The translations under genes and the position numbers were made by a program. A stretch of 21,220 nt of DNA, taken from contig BNUY01000036.1 in the NCBI GenBank assembly GCA_025997715.1, positions 1 to 21,220 on the forward strand, written 5' to 3'. How positions within the stretch are numbered: the stretch's first letter is position 1; each line of letters starts with the position of its first letter. Source of the DNA: Spirochaetia bacterium. GTDB lineage: Bacteria; Spirochaetota; Spirochaetia; Treponematales; Breznakiellaceae. Shown here in pieces: positions 1 through 6,102 of this stretch. The notes under the pieces are model-generated. The model did no database searches and had not been told where the DNA came from. It worked only from the letters and a program-made list of their open reading frames with translations.

Positions 1-47
1 TGCCAAATTAAAAAAAAATCGGTATATTATAAGCTAAGGAGATATCA

Positions 48-509
48 ATGGATGATACAACATTTGTGATGCTATTTCGGAATGCAGCCGGTACGGAAAC
101 CGAGGTTACTGCTCATTATGGCGAAACAATACTTGACGCGGCGAAACGGGCCAACATCCCCATAGATGCACCCTGCGAAGGGAAAGGGAGCTGCGGGAAA
201 TGCCGGGTGCAGGTTCTTTCCGGTAAAACCGAAGGCCAAACCACCGAGTTGATAAGCCCCGGGGAGTATGCGGAGGGTTACCGCCTGGCCTGTAACACCA
301 CCCTGGTTGAGCCGGTGACAGTTCTTTTCCCTGAAAACGCCGGAGGGCATCACCACCATCACCATCATCACGACGGCGAAGGCGGCCATTCCGGGCATTG
401 GGGCGGTGGTCATGGTCACCACCATCACCATCATCACGACGGCGAAGGCGGCCATTCCGGGCATTGGGGCGGTGGTCATGGTCACCACCATCATGGGCAT
501 GGCAGATGA
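48..509 (+). CDS. RACE-type [2Fe-2S] ferredoxin with His-rich tail (copy 1)
   Basis: Residues 1-100 form a plant-type/adrenodoxin-like [2Fe-2S] ferredoxin domain. Cluster cysteines are C43, C49, C52 and C82 (CX5CX2CX29C), within 'APCEGKGSCGKC' and 'GYRLACNT'. This spacing and the surrounding sequence resemble the N-terminal domain of RACE proteins (reductive activators of corrinoid enzymes), but the large C-terminal ATPase-like domain of those proteins is absent. Residues 101-153 are a tail in which 26 of 53 residues are His, built from a 22-residue unit repeated twice plus a partial unit. The start is set by AAGGAG 6-11 bp upstream. There is no signal peptide, so it is cytoplasmic. Electron transfer to a corrinoid protein fits the UroD-like methyltransferase at 4829-6082. 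The tail probably binds Ni, Co or Zn. The ferredoxin fold is near certain; the partner and the tail's role are inferred. Confidence 0.85.
   Translation: MDDTTFVMLFRNAAGTETEVTAHYGETILDAAKRANIPIDAPCEGKGSCGKCRVQVLSGKTEGQTTELISPGEYAEGYRLACNTTLVEPVTVLFPENAGGHHHHHHHHDGEGGHSGHWGGGHGHHHHHHHDGEGGHSGHWGGGHGHHHHGHGR
351..500 (+). repeat. 66-bp in-frame tandem repeat encoding His-rich tail
   Basis: Two identical 66-bp units (351-416 and 417-482) and a partial third from 483 encode 22-residue His/Gly-rich blocks around 'DGEGGHSGHWGGGHG'. The period is a multiple of three, so copy number can change without a frameshift. The paralogue at 7547-7948 has only one diverged unit. Confidence 0.9.
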
Positions 510-537
510 CGTAAGCCTTGTACCCCGAACTGCCCTC

Positions 538-566
538 TTGAAAAAAATCTTCAATTTCCCTATGCT
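538..566 (+). promoter_or_regulatory. Sigma-70 promoter of leader element L1
   Basis: TTGAAA (538-543), a 17-bp spacer and TATGCT (561-566). The same position in the duplicated element L2 has TTGACA-17-TATACT, so both boxes and the spacing are conserved. Confidence 0.6.
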
Positions 567-571
567 GTCAT

Positions 572-700
572 TAGTCAGTCAGCAGTGGCGGCGGGTAGAA
601 TCCAGCTTCTATCCGCCTTTATACTGACGGTTTTCAGGCAACTTTCCACGTAGTAACCTGCGTAAAAGATTCCACACACTATTATTTTTCTTAAGGAGAA
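572..700 (+). ncRNA. Candidate structured RNA leader L1
   Basis: This transcribed leader is nearly repeated at 7330-7457. Hairpin 1 pairs 590-600 with 607-617 (11 bp, one G-U). A short CTGA/TCAG helix follows at about 623-636. Hairpin 3 is ACGTAG-TAAC-CTGCGT (648-663), whose tetraloop differs between the copies while its stem is kept. The stretch from about 618 to 680 is almost invariant and ends at an AAGGAG ribosome-binding site. I do not recognise a known riboswitch class. Whether it senses a ligand is unknown. Confidence 0.45.
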
Positions 701-704
701 CGAA

Positions 705-842
705 ATGGAAAACGTTCAAGGGGACATCCGTCCCTCGGACAACGTGAAAGCTATACGACGTTTTTGCGGTTGCGATAAAGGAAACCGCAGGTTTCCAGCA
801 ACCGCAAAAATGTGCCGGAGAAAAACCCCACAAAGGGCGTAA
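705..842 (+). CDS. Possible 45-residue small protein after leader L1
   Basis: An ATG lies 6 bp after AAGGAG (693-698), at the end of the conserved leader L1. The frame encodes 45 residues, starting MENVQGDIRP, basic at the C-terminus and with three Cys. No family is recognised. The DNA under it is dominated by perfect hairpins (721-734 and 761-810), and its stop falls inside a terminator hairpin. The frame may therefore be a by-product of RNA structure rather than a gene. Confidence 0.25.
   Translation: MENVQGDIRPSDNVKAIRRFCGCDKGNRRFPATAKMCRRKTPQRA
761..810 (+). repeat. Nested perfect hairpin
   Basis: A 13-bp perfect inverted repeat, TTTTTGCGGTTGC (761-773) with GCAACCGCAAAAA (798-810), encloses a second 7-bp hairpin, GGAAACC-gca-GGTTTCC (780-796). 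A small hairpin GGGAC-atcc-GTCCC (721-734) lies just upstream. Confidence 0.8.
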
Positions 843-860
843 GCCCGACTGGGGTTTTTC
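821..860 (+). terminator. Nested rho-independent terminator
   Basis: AAAAACCCCA (821-830) pairs with TGGGGTTTTT (850-859). Inside it GGGC (835-838) pairs with GCCC (843-846). The 3' side ends in a T run. With the promoter at 538-566 it bounds a transcription unit of about 290 nt. Confidence 0.7.
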
Positions 861-1093
861 GTAGGCCAAGCCGCTACTGCGGCGCAGCGTATAGCGTATG
901 TTATGCGACGTAGGGGCGTACACCATTTTATTTATTATTTTATCACACATTATATTTATGAAAATTATTTATACAATTCTCAAAATATTTTTTTTAATAT
1001 TTTAAACTATTTTTTTGAAATTCATTTATATATATTATTCCAACTAGCATCGTAGGTGCTTAGCATAAATAGACAATATATTTTGTACCAAAT

Positions 1094-1120
1094 TGCCCCT
1101 TACCTAAAACGGCAGGGGCA
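1094..1120 (-). terminator. Weak terminator-like hairpin downstream of the 1137-1610 gene
   Basis: TGCCCCT (1094-1100) pairs perfectly with AGGGGCA (1114-1120) around a 13-nt loop. It sits just past the stop of the minus-strand gene. The T run after it is poor, so terminator function is uncertain. Confidence 0.35.
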
Positions 1121-1136
1121 CACCAATCTATTTTTA

Positions 1137-1610
1137 TTATCCTCGCAGTGTTCCCATATTATAAAACTGCTCAAGGACTTGAAAAAATTGGTTGAAATTC
1201 CTTTCCAAGGACGCACGAGTACCACGATATTCAGATTGAATTTCTCCGGATCGTGTACTCCAATATTTAAAATGGGTTACATAATTTCTGTCACCAAATC
1301 GATCCGTTTCAATTTTTATATCCAATCGGGCGATACGGCTTGGCCCATCATAAAGATCAAGCTCTAATTCAAGTTCATCATGATGAAAATCCCGCTCTCT
1401 AACGATTACTCGAATATCACCATTGGTGATGAAGTTTGTGTCCTGTGTTAAATCGCGTGCCGTTGGTGCTTTTGAATATCCCTTTAATTCAACAAAGCCA
1501 AAAACAGGTATGTCCGCATTAAATCTTCCAAAATCGTCTGCTTTTAGCTCCACCATCCCGAATACCAGCATAATTGCCGTTATTCCTCCAAAAAGCCACT
1601 TGTTTTTCAT
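1137..1610 (-). CDS. Secreted hypothetical protein
   Basis: This encodes 157 residues. I choose the start at 1610 because AGGAGGG lies 5 bp upstream and the protein then opens with a Sec signal peptide, MKNKWLFGGITAIMLVFGMV; an upstream in-frame ATG at 1718 would bury it. The mature part is about 130 residues, rich in charged residues and alternating hydrophobic stretches (for example 'DELELELDLYDGP'), suggesting a small beta-rich periplasmic or surface protein. No family is recognised. It is the only gene in an AT-rich island bounded by inverted repeats and is oriented against its neighbours, which fits horizontal acquisition. Confidence 0.65.
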   Translation of the reverse strand: MKNKWLFGGITAIMLVFGMVELKADDFGRFNADIPVFGFVELKGYSKAPTARDLTQDTNFITNGDIRVIVRERDFHHDELELELDLYDGPSRIARLDIKIETDRFGDRNYVTHFKYWSTRSGEIQSEYRGTRASLERNFNQFFQVLEQFYNMGTLRG

Positions 1611-1685
1611 TTTTACCCTCCTATGGTAAAATAAGAATTTAACAACTGGACTTACGTGATTTACACCGCACGTTGTTTCTATAAC

Positions 1686-1714
1686 ATAATAATACATTTT
1701 TAAATCTTTTGCAA
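1686..1714 (-). promoter_or_regulatory. Promoter of secreted hypothetical gene
   Basis: On the minus strand, TTGCAA (1709-1714), a 17-bp spacer and TATTAT (1686-1691) lie about 75 bp upstream of the chosen ATG. Confidence 0.45.
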
Positions 1715-1793
1715 GCATTAAACCATAATTTTACAGAAAATTTTAGCCCCTATGTCGCATAACTATCTTCTTACGGAGCCGGTGAACTAATGA

Positions 1794-1840
1794 TGCGGAG
1801 AATGTACCACATATGAAAAATAGCGGCTCTATTCTCCGCA
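1794..1840. repeat. 10-bp perfect inverted repeat upstream of porin
   Basis: TGCGGAGAAT (1794-1803) and ATTCTCCGCA (1831-1840) are perfect inverted copies 27 bp apart. They lie in the roughly 430-bp gap between the divergent secreted-protein gene and the porin. Function is unknown. Confidence 0.55.
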
Positions 1841-1888
1841 ACAGCGGACCGTACCATCGCTTCGTTGGAGTAGGAGTACGAAAAGGAA

Positions 1889-1905
1889 TTGTGCATAATG
1901 CACAA
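1889..1905. promoter_or_regulatory. 17-bp palindromic operator, porin copy
   Basis: TTGTGCATAATGCACAA is a perfect 8-1-8 palindrome. It lies 31 bp upstream of the -35 box, as at 4720-4736. This is a plausible activator position for the PucR-type regulator encoded at 3251-4681. The assignment is inferred from the shared site and linkage. Confidence 0.6.
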
Positions 1906-1936
1906 AATGGTTTTCAAAAACTGGGCGGACTAAACA

Positions 1937-1966
1937 TTGTTCCATGGGCGGGTACGGGTTTATTCT
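1937..1966 (+). promoter_or_regulatory. Porin promoter
   Basis: TTGTTC (1937-1942), an 18-bp spacer and TATTCT (1961-1966), identical in layout to the methyltransferase promoter at 4768-4797. The weak -35 box suits an activator-dependent promoter. Confidence 0.55.
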
Positions 1967-2044
1967 GGAATAATTAACTACCGCCACTTCGTTGGAGTAG
2001 GAGTACGACATTGTATGCGGGTTATCATAATGAAGGAGATTACT

Positions 2045-3196
2045 ATGAAAAAGTTTACCATGCTTTTTACCGCCGTTTTTCTTTTGTCCGGATTTATTTT
2101 CGGCCAGGAGAAAGTCACCCCTGGAATTACTCTCACAGGATATGGGAAAGTAGTCGTCCTTCCTTTGATCAAGGCCGGAGATGAGGATGCTCAAACCGGT
2201 ATTGGTACTACCTGGAAAGATGCTCCTCACACCGCAGTTACTATTGAAGGCAAGTCTACTAATGTTGGGTTTAAGATAGATCTTGCCGCAAGAGCAAAAC
2301 CCGGTAGTCCTCCTAATAATGCACCTATCTCATACAGCCCCAAGGAATTTTCTTTCGGAACAAATGACTTTGCCGAGGTTTATATTACGCCCTTCAACTG
2401 GTTACGGCTTGATGTTGGGAAATTTAACAGTGATGTTTTCCGCGGTAAGGTTGCTGATAGTTATTGGGGTAACTTCGTTGGCAAGACCGGAAATGAAGAT
2501 TATATTTTTACCCGGATAAAGAGCGGCATACTTGATGACGATTACTATGGCAGTTTACTTTCCCTTACCCCTGTTGAAGGCCTTACTATTGGCGGGTATA
2601 TAAATTTTGGCCGCACCGATAATTATGGAATAACCGGATTCGGGACAGCTGCGGACGCCTATTCAGAAAATATTCAGATAGCAGCCGGGTATCAAATAAA
2701 GGATATTGGTCTTGTCAGGGCTCAATATGTTGGAAAGGGAGAAATACTAAAAAGCGCCTGGCTTCCCTTTAATGGTCAGAGGATTGAAGCTGCCTTTGCG
2801 TTAACCGCCGTAAAAGACTGGACCTTTGACCTGGGCATTAAGATTCCTTTTGGTGATGAAAAAACCTATGATTTTGCCGGATCTGTCGGCGTCAATGGCA
2901 GGATAAATAAAATAGCGTTGTTAGCCAGAATTGATTCCCGGTTTGCAGAAGATTCTAAATCACTTGACGTATTTTTAGAACCGGGGTACAACCTTTCTTT
3001 TGGCACGGTGAATCTTCCAATTGATTTGGATCTTGACTTTGAGAATTCGGATAACACCAATTTTGGTTTAGGCCTTGGAATAAAAAAGCGTTTTTCAAAT
3101 GGCGCTGTTGGAGTTGCTTTCACTGTCAGGGAACTGATCAATAATGATAGCGGCCCTACTATCGCAATTCCGGTTGCTTTAGAGTATTGGTTTTAG
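2045..3196 (+). CDS. Outer-membrane porin-like beta-barrel protein
   Basis: This encodes 383 residues from an ATG at 2045, with AAGGAG at 2033-2038; an upstream frame-open ATG at 1937 overlaps the promoter. Residues 1-21 are a signal peptide ending 'FIFGQ'. The rest has the alternating amphipathic strands typical of a beta-barrel and ends 'VALEYWF', with the C-terminal aromatic residue favoured for BAM-dependent outer-membrane insertion. Repeated 'G.GxK' and 'LxIGGYINFG' strands resemble treponemal major outer-membrane/porin-like proteins. It probably admits a small substrate into the periplasm. Its promoter is a copy of the methyltransferase promoter, so it is likely co-induced with that gene and the MFS transporter. 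The substrate is unknown. Confidence 0.75.
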   Translation: MKKFTMLFTAVFLLSGFIFGQEKVTPGITLTGYGKVVVLPLIKAGDEDAQTGIGTTWKDAPHTAVTIEGKSTNVGFKIDLAARAKPGSPPNNAPISYSPKEFSFGTNDFAEVYITPFNWLRLDVGKFNSDVFRGKVADSYWGNFVGKTGNEDYIFTRIKSGILDDDYYGSLLSLTPVEGLTIGGYINFGRTDNYGITGFGTAADAYSENIQIAAGYQIKDIGLVRAQYVGKGEILKSAWLPFNGQRIEAAFALTAVKDWTFDLGIKIPFGDEKTYDFAGSVGVNGRINKIALLARIDSRFAEDSKSLDVFLEPGYNLSFGTVNLPIDLDLDFENSDNTNFGLGLGIKKRFSNGAVGVAFTVRELINNDSGPTIAIPVALEYWF

Positions 3197-3210
3197 AGGG
3201 AAAAAGTAAT

Positions 3211-3239
3211 GCTGCCGGAAATCCCTGGATTCCGGCAGC
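3211..3239. terminator. Bidirectional terminator between porin and regulator
   Basis: GCTGCCGGAAATCC pairs with GGATTCCGGCAGC (one bulged A, 2-nt loop before fraying). It lies in the 54-bp gap between the convergent stops at 3196 and 3251, with A/T-rich flanks on both sides. Confidence 0.7.
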
Positions 3240-3250
3240 GATTTATTAAT

Positions 3251-4681
3251 TCAGTTGATATTTTTTTTGTTCAACCAAAAAGACAACAGGATGCAGTTTC
3301 GTTCCTTAGGATTATCCAAATCAATATAGGTGATATTCTTAATCTGTTCAATGCGATAGCTAAGCGTATTCCGGTGTATGCCCAATCGTTCCGAAGTTGT
3401 CTTGATGTTTCTTTCGTTTTGGAGGTAATAATACAAAGTTTCGTAAAGCTGGGCGGAATACTGCCGGTCCCATGATGCAAGTGTTTCAAGGACGGGATGT
3501 AAAAAGGCAGTATCGCAATTTGGTTTCATCGCCTGTTTTAAGAGAATGGAGAATCCTAACTCCGTTACCCGGTTAATTTGCCCGCCGACTTCATTAATCG
3601 CGGAAATACTTTGGAGGTAAAGGTCGCGCATGTTTTTTAAGGAAGAAAATGGCAGGGACACGCCTATCGTATAATATTGCTTTTCAATAAGCTTGAGCAT
3701 CTCCTTAATGAAGGGCTCAACTTTTTCCATGCTGATTATCACTAAAAGATCATTTTGATACAGGAATGAGGAGGTGATAATTTTTATGGTTCGGGCAAAA
3801 TTTAACAATTTTTTTTGCCTTGGCTGGCTGTCCGGAGCAGCGGTATTGCGCAGTATGAGTAATTGCCAGGGTCGTTGTATGTTCAAATCCGGAAGTTCTT
3901 CCTCGATCCGTTTCTCGCCATTAAGAATATCGGTCATACTAATTTCAAAATTGCTCTGGGAATTGGAATATCGTTCGGTAAGCGTTTTTTGTATAAACCG
4001 TCGGAGATATGCGGCGAGCTGGCAATGAGCCCGGGTTAATTGAACGGCGCCCTCCCTGATACAAACGGTCAGGGGAAGACGGTCAGGTAATCGTATAAAA
4101 AAACCGATAAGGTTTGTCCCGGTATCGTGCCTATACAGCTTTGGTTCATTGGTCCAGTCGGGCAATACCTCTCCATCGGCGGTTGTTACGGTTCCGCTGG
4201 TAATAGTTAATGGCACCACTCCCTTCTCTACGATCTCCTTCCACCATGGGGTGTCACTTTTGTATATCATGCTATGGGCTAAAACCTGCCCGTCTTCTTT
4301 GGATACGACCATCGGCCCCTTAAAAATGGGTTCGCTTAGATCAATAAGAGCCTGGAGTATGTTTTTCCCGCCGGATGCGGTTTCCAGCGCTTTCTCCCAG
4401 TTGGTATAATAATCAAAAATAGAAAACACTTCATTCGAGATCTCTTCTACAGTTTTCCCGTTAACAAAAATAAGATCCGGCCCGTGTACCAGTAAAACTG
4501 AATCCCGGCAGGTGGTTGGTGAAAAATAGTCAGAGGCCTTTCCTATATACAGGAAGCCGGGTGAAAAGGAGGTAACCGATTGGTCAAAAAACCGGACACC
4601 GGTGATTTCGTTATTTCCGGTATTCTTCGAAATCTCCGGTAAATTCAATCCCAGCGCCAGTATTTGCATGGTTAATTGCAT
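3251..4681 (-). CDS. PucR/CdaR-type transcriptional regulator
   Basis: This encodes 476 residues from ATG 4681 (MQLTMQILALGLN). An in-frame ATG at 4720 overlaps the operator and lacks a ribosome-binding site, so I prefer 4681, although it too lacks a clear one. The C-terminus is a PucR-type helix-turn-helix (HTH_30): 'TSERLGIHRNTLSYRIEQIKNITYIDLDNP'-like sequence with the hallmark 'HRNTLSYR'. The N-terminal part and a middle GAF-like segment ('FKGPMVVSKEDGQVLAHS') are probably sensory. The family usually activates catabolic genes in response to a small molecule. It diverges from the methyltransferase gene and overlaps the 4720-4736 palindrome at its own promoter, implying autoregulation. Family assignment is firm; the ligand is unknown. 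Confidence 0.88.
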   Translation of the reverse strand: MQLTMQILALGLNLPEISKNTGNNEITGVRFFDQSVTSFSPGFLYIGKASDYFSPTTCRDSVLLVHGPDLIFVNGKTVEEISNEVFSIFDYYTNWEKALETASGGKNILQALIDLSEPIFKGPMVVSKEDGQVLAHSMIYKSDTPWWKEIVEKGVVPLTITSGTVTTADGEVLPDWTNEPKLYRHDTGTNLIGFFIRLPDRLPLTVCIREGAVQLTRAHCQLAAYLRRFIQKTLTERYSNSQSNFEISMTDILNGEKRIEEELPDLNIQRPWQLLILRNTAAPDSQPRQKKLLNFARTIKIITSSFLYQNDLLVIISMEKVEPFIKEMLKLIEKQYYTIGVSLPFSSLKNMRDLYLQSISAINEVGGQINRVTELGFSILLKQAMKPNCDTAFLHPVLETLASWDRQYSAQLYETLYYYLQNERNIKTTSERLGIHRNTLSYRIEQIKNITYIDLDNPKERNCILLSFWLNKKNIN

Positions 4682-4719
4682 ATTGACAGTATTACATAGT
4701 CCGCATAAATATGCAAGCA

Positions 4720-4736
4720 TTGTGTATAATGCACAA
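4720..4736. promoter_or_regulatory. 17-bp palindromic operator, methyltransferase copy
   Basis: TTGTGTATAATGCACAA has one mismatch from the perfect palindrome at 1889-1905. It lies 31 bp upstream of the methyltransferase -35 box and just upstream of the divergent regulator gene. Confidence 0.6.
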
Positions 4737-4767
4737 AATGTTTTTCAAAAACTGGGCGGACTAAACA

Positions 4768-4797
4768 TTGTTCCATGGGCGGATACGGGTGTATTCT
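4768..4797 (+). promoter_or_regulatory. Methyltransferase operon promoter
   Basis: TTGTTC (4768-4773), an 18-bp spacer and TATTCT (4792-4797). Transcription would begin near 4804, about 25 nt before the ATG. Confidence 0.55.
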
Positions 4798-4828
4798 GAA
4801 ATCCTATTTTGAATTTAAGGAGTAAAGT

Positions 4829-6082
4829 ATGGGAAATGAATCACGCTTTGGGGAACGGCTCGCTGTTTTGAACGATGCCATTGCCTTAAAGGAACCGGCT
4901 CGGGTTCCCTTGGCAATAAAGGTGGGCGGTTTGCCCTATCACCTTTACGGTCAGGGTTCACATGCGGCGGAGTTTTACGATTATGATGCGGTAACGGAGC
5001 CGGTCATAAAATTCCACGAGGAATTTCAGCCTGATGTTGCGTCCTGCCCCCAATACCAAAGCGGCAAGGCGAATGAAATTGCCAAAACACAGTTGATTGA
5101 CTGGCCCGGCAGGGAGGGAACGAATCTGTCGCCCCTTTCAACCCATCAGGTGATGGAACATGTATTCATGTCCCAGGATGAGTACGATGAAGCGATACGG
5201 GATTTTACCGGCTTCCTGATCAAAAAATATATTCCCCGGTCTTATACCGCCCTGAGTGGATTGTCCACCTTTACCTTTAACACCGCTTCTGTTTTGGGGA
5301 TTCCGCCGTTTAAAATGATGCTGACCCCCAACACCCTTGGGGCGCTGCAAACCATCGGCGAGATAGCAAAACTAAACGCCGAAGCGGATGCGGCAACCGC
5401 AGGGATGCAAAAAAAATTAGGTGAGATGGGTTTCCCCCCGCTGTTCACCGGCATTTCCCAGGCTCCCTTTGATATTATCGGGGACTTTTTCAGGGGAACC
5501 ATGGGGATGTTTGACGATCAGCTCGAGATCCCGGAAAAGATCGCCGCCCTCTGTGATGTAATAGCGGAGGATCAAATTTCTCATCTGCAATATTTACGGC
5601 ATGTTCCGATACCCGTTAAGAGGGTGGTGTTTTTTATGCACAAGGGGATGGATAAATTTATCAGCGATTCCCAATATCTGGAACTGTACTGGCGGCCCAT
5701 GCAGAAGATATTCGCCGCCCTTATTGATATGGGCGCAACCCCCTACATCTTCACCGAGGGTCCCTACAATACCCGGATTAAAACGATGGTGGAGGAACTT
5801 TCCAAATTACCCCCCGGCAAATGCCTGATACATTTTGAACACGGCGACCTTAAGGAGATCAAAAAAGCGTTTTCCGGCCTTGCCTGTATAGACGGGGGCG
5901 TATCTATCACCACCCTTGAATACGGGACTAAGGAGCAGGTTATTAACGAGGTAAAATACGCGATTGATAACTGCATGCCCGGCGGCGGTTTTATGCTGAA
6001 CACCAGCGGCGCTATTGAAGGCGGCAAACGTGAGAACATTGAAGCCATGTTTGAAACAGCCAGAAATTACGGGAAAAAATAA
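4829..6082 (+). CDS. UroD-superfamily methyltransferase-like protein
   Basis: This encodes 417 residues with TAAGGAG upstream. Its TIM-barrel pattern matches the uroporphyrinogen decarboxylase (UroD) superfamily, specifically the MtaA/CmuA-like branch that moves methyl groups to or from corrinoid cofactors. The C-terminal signature is visible: 'IHFEHGDLKEIKKAF' (H335, E337, D340), a Gly-Gly turn 'CIDGGVS', and 'CMPGGGFMLNTSGAI' followed by 'ENIEAMFETARNYGKK'. MtaA binds zinc through an HxC motif; here the comparable position reads HxE, so the metal site or substrate may differ. A true haem-pathway UroD is unlikely given the length, divergence and context (regulator, MFS, RACE-like ferredoxins). 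It probably acts on a methylated small molecule. Substrate unknown; no corrinoid protein gene is in the window. Confidence 0.75.
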   Translation: MGNESRFGERLAVLNDAIALKEPARVPLAIKVGGLPYHLYGQGSHAAEFYDYDAVTEPVIKFHEEFQPDVASCPQYQSGKANEIAKTQLIDWPGREGTNLSPLSTHQVMEHVFMSQDEYDEAIRDFTGFLIKKYIPRSYTALSGLSTFTFNTASVLGIPPFKMMLTPNTLGALQTIGEIAKLNAEADAATAGMQKKLGEMGFPPLFTGISQAPFDIIGDFFRGTMGMFDDQLEIPEKIAALCDVIAEDQISHLQYLRHVPIPVKRVVFFMHKGMDKFISDSQYLELYWRPMQKIFAALIDMGATPYIFTEGPYNTRIKTMVEELSKLPPGKCLIHFEHGDLKEIKKAFSGLACIDGGVSITTLEYGTKEQVINEVKYAIDNCMPGGGFMLNTSGAIEGGKRENIEAMFETARNYGKK

Positions 6083-6102
6083 TTTCTACAAAGGAGAACA
6101 CT

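Larger units (their letters stand above)
900..1763. other. AT-rich island flanked by 18-bp inverted repeats
   Basis: GTTATGCGACGTAGGGGC (900-917) and its inverted partner GCCCCTATGTCGCATAAC (1746-1763) match at 17 of 18 positions. They enclose a markedly AT-rich segment that holds only the minus-strand secreted-protein gene. Positions 918-1090 contain no gene I can support. No transposase is present. It may be an inserted passenger cassette or MITE-like unit. Confidence 0.35.
1860..2008. repeat. 22-bp direct repeats flanking promoter cassette
   Basis: CTTCGTTGGAGTAGGAGTACGA occurs identically at 1860-1881 and 1987-2008. The pair brackets the duplicated operator-promoter cassette that drives the porin. 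Confidence 0.85.
4717..4799 (+). repeat. Duplicated operator-promoter cassette (second copy)
   Basis: This segment is a near-identical copy of 1886-1968. It includes an unbroken 41-bp identical run beginning TTTTCAAAAACTGGG and ending ATGGGCGG. The identity extends well beyond promoter boxes, which points to recent duplication. Confidence 0.85.

Noticed and set aside
351..500. Repeat array considered as CRISPR
   Set aside because: The repeats are directly adjacent without spacers, in frame and coding for a His-rich tail.
72..554. Long minus-strand frame of 160 codons opposite ferredoxin copy 1
   Set aside because: It is the antisense of a His-repeat gene with clear Cys motifs. Its repetitive Met/Val content mirrors CAT/CAC codons and it has no RBS.
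406..627. Plus-strand frame starting inside the His repeat
   Set aside because: It is a frame-shifted reading of the repeat running into leader L1; no RBS and no recognisable domain.
609..950. Minus-strand frame of 113 codons
   Set aside because: It spans a promoter leader, hairpins and a terminator on the other strand; composition is atypical and no start signal is visible.
1860..2008. 22-bp direct repeats considered as phage attachment sites
   Set aside because: No integrase or phage gene is nearby; the repeats bracket only a promoter cassette.
4740..4797. Sigma-54 promoter in the CTGGGCGG...TTG segment
   Set aside because: The GG-N10-GC core is not met; a sigma-70 pair with 18-bp spacing conserved in both copies explains the region better.
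4829..6082. Haem-pathway uroporphyrinogen decarboxylase (hemE)
   Set aside because: It is longer than HemE, lacks haem-gene neighbours and has the C-terminal motifs of corrinoid-linked UroD relatives.
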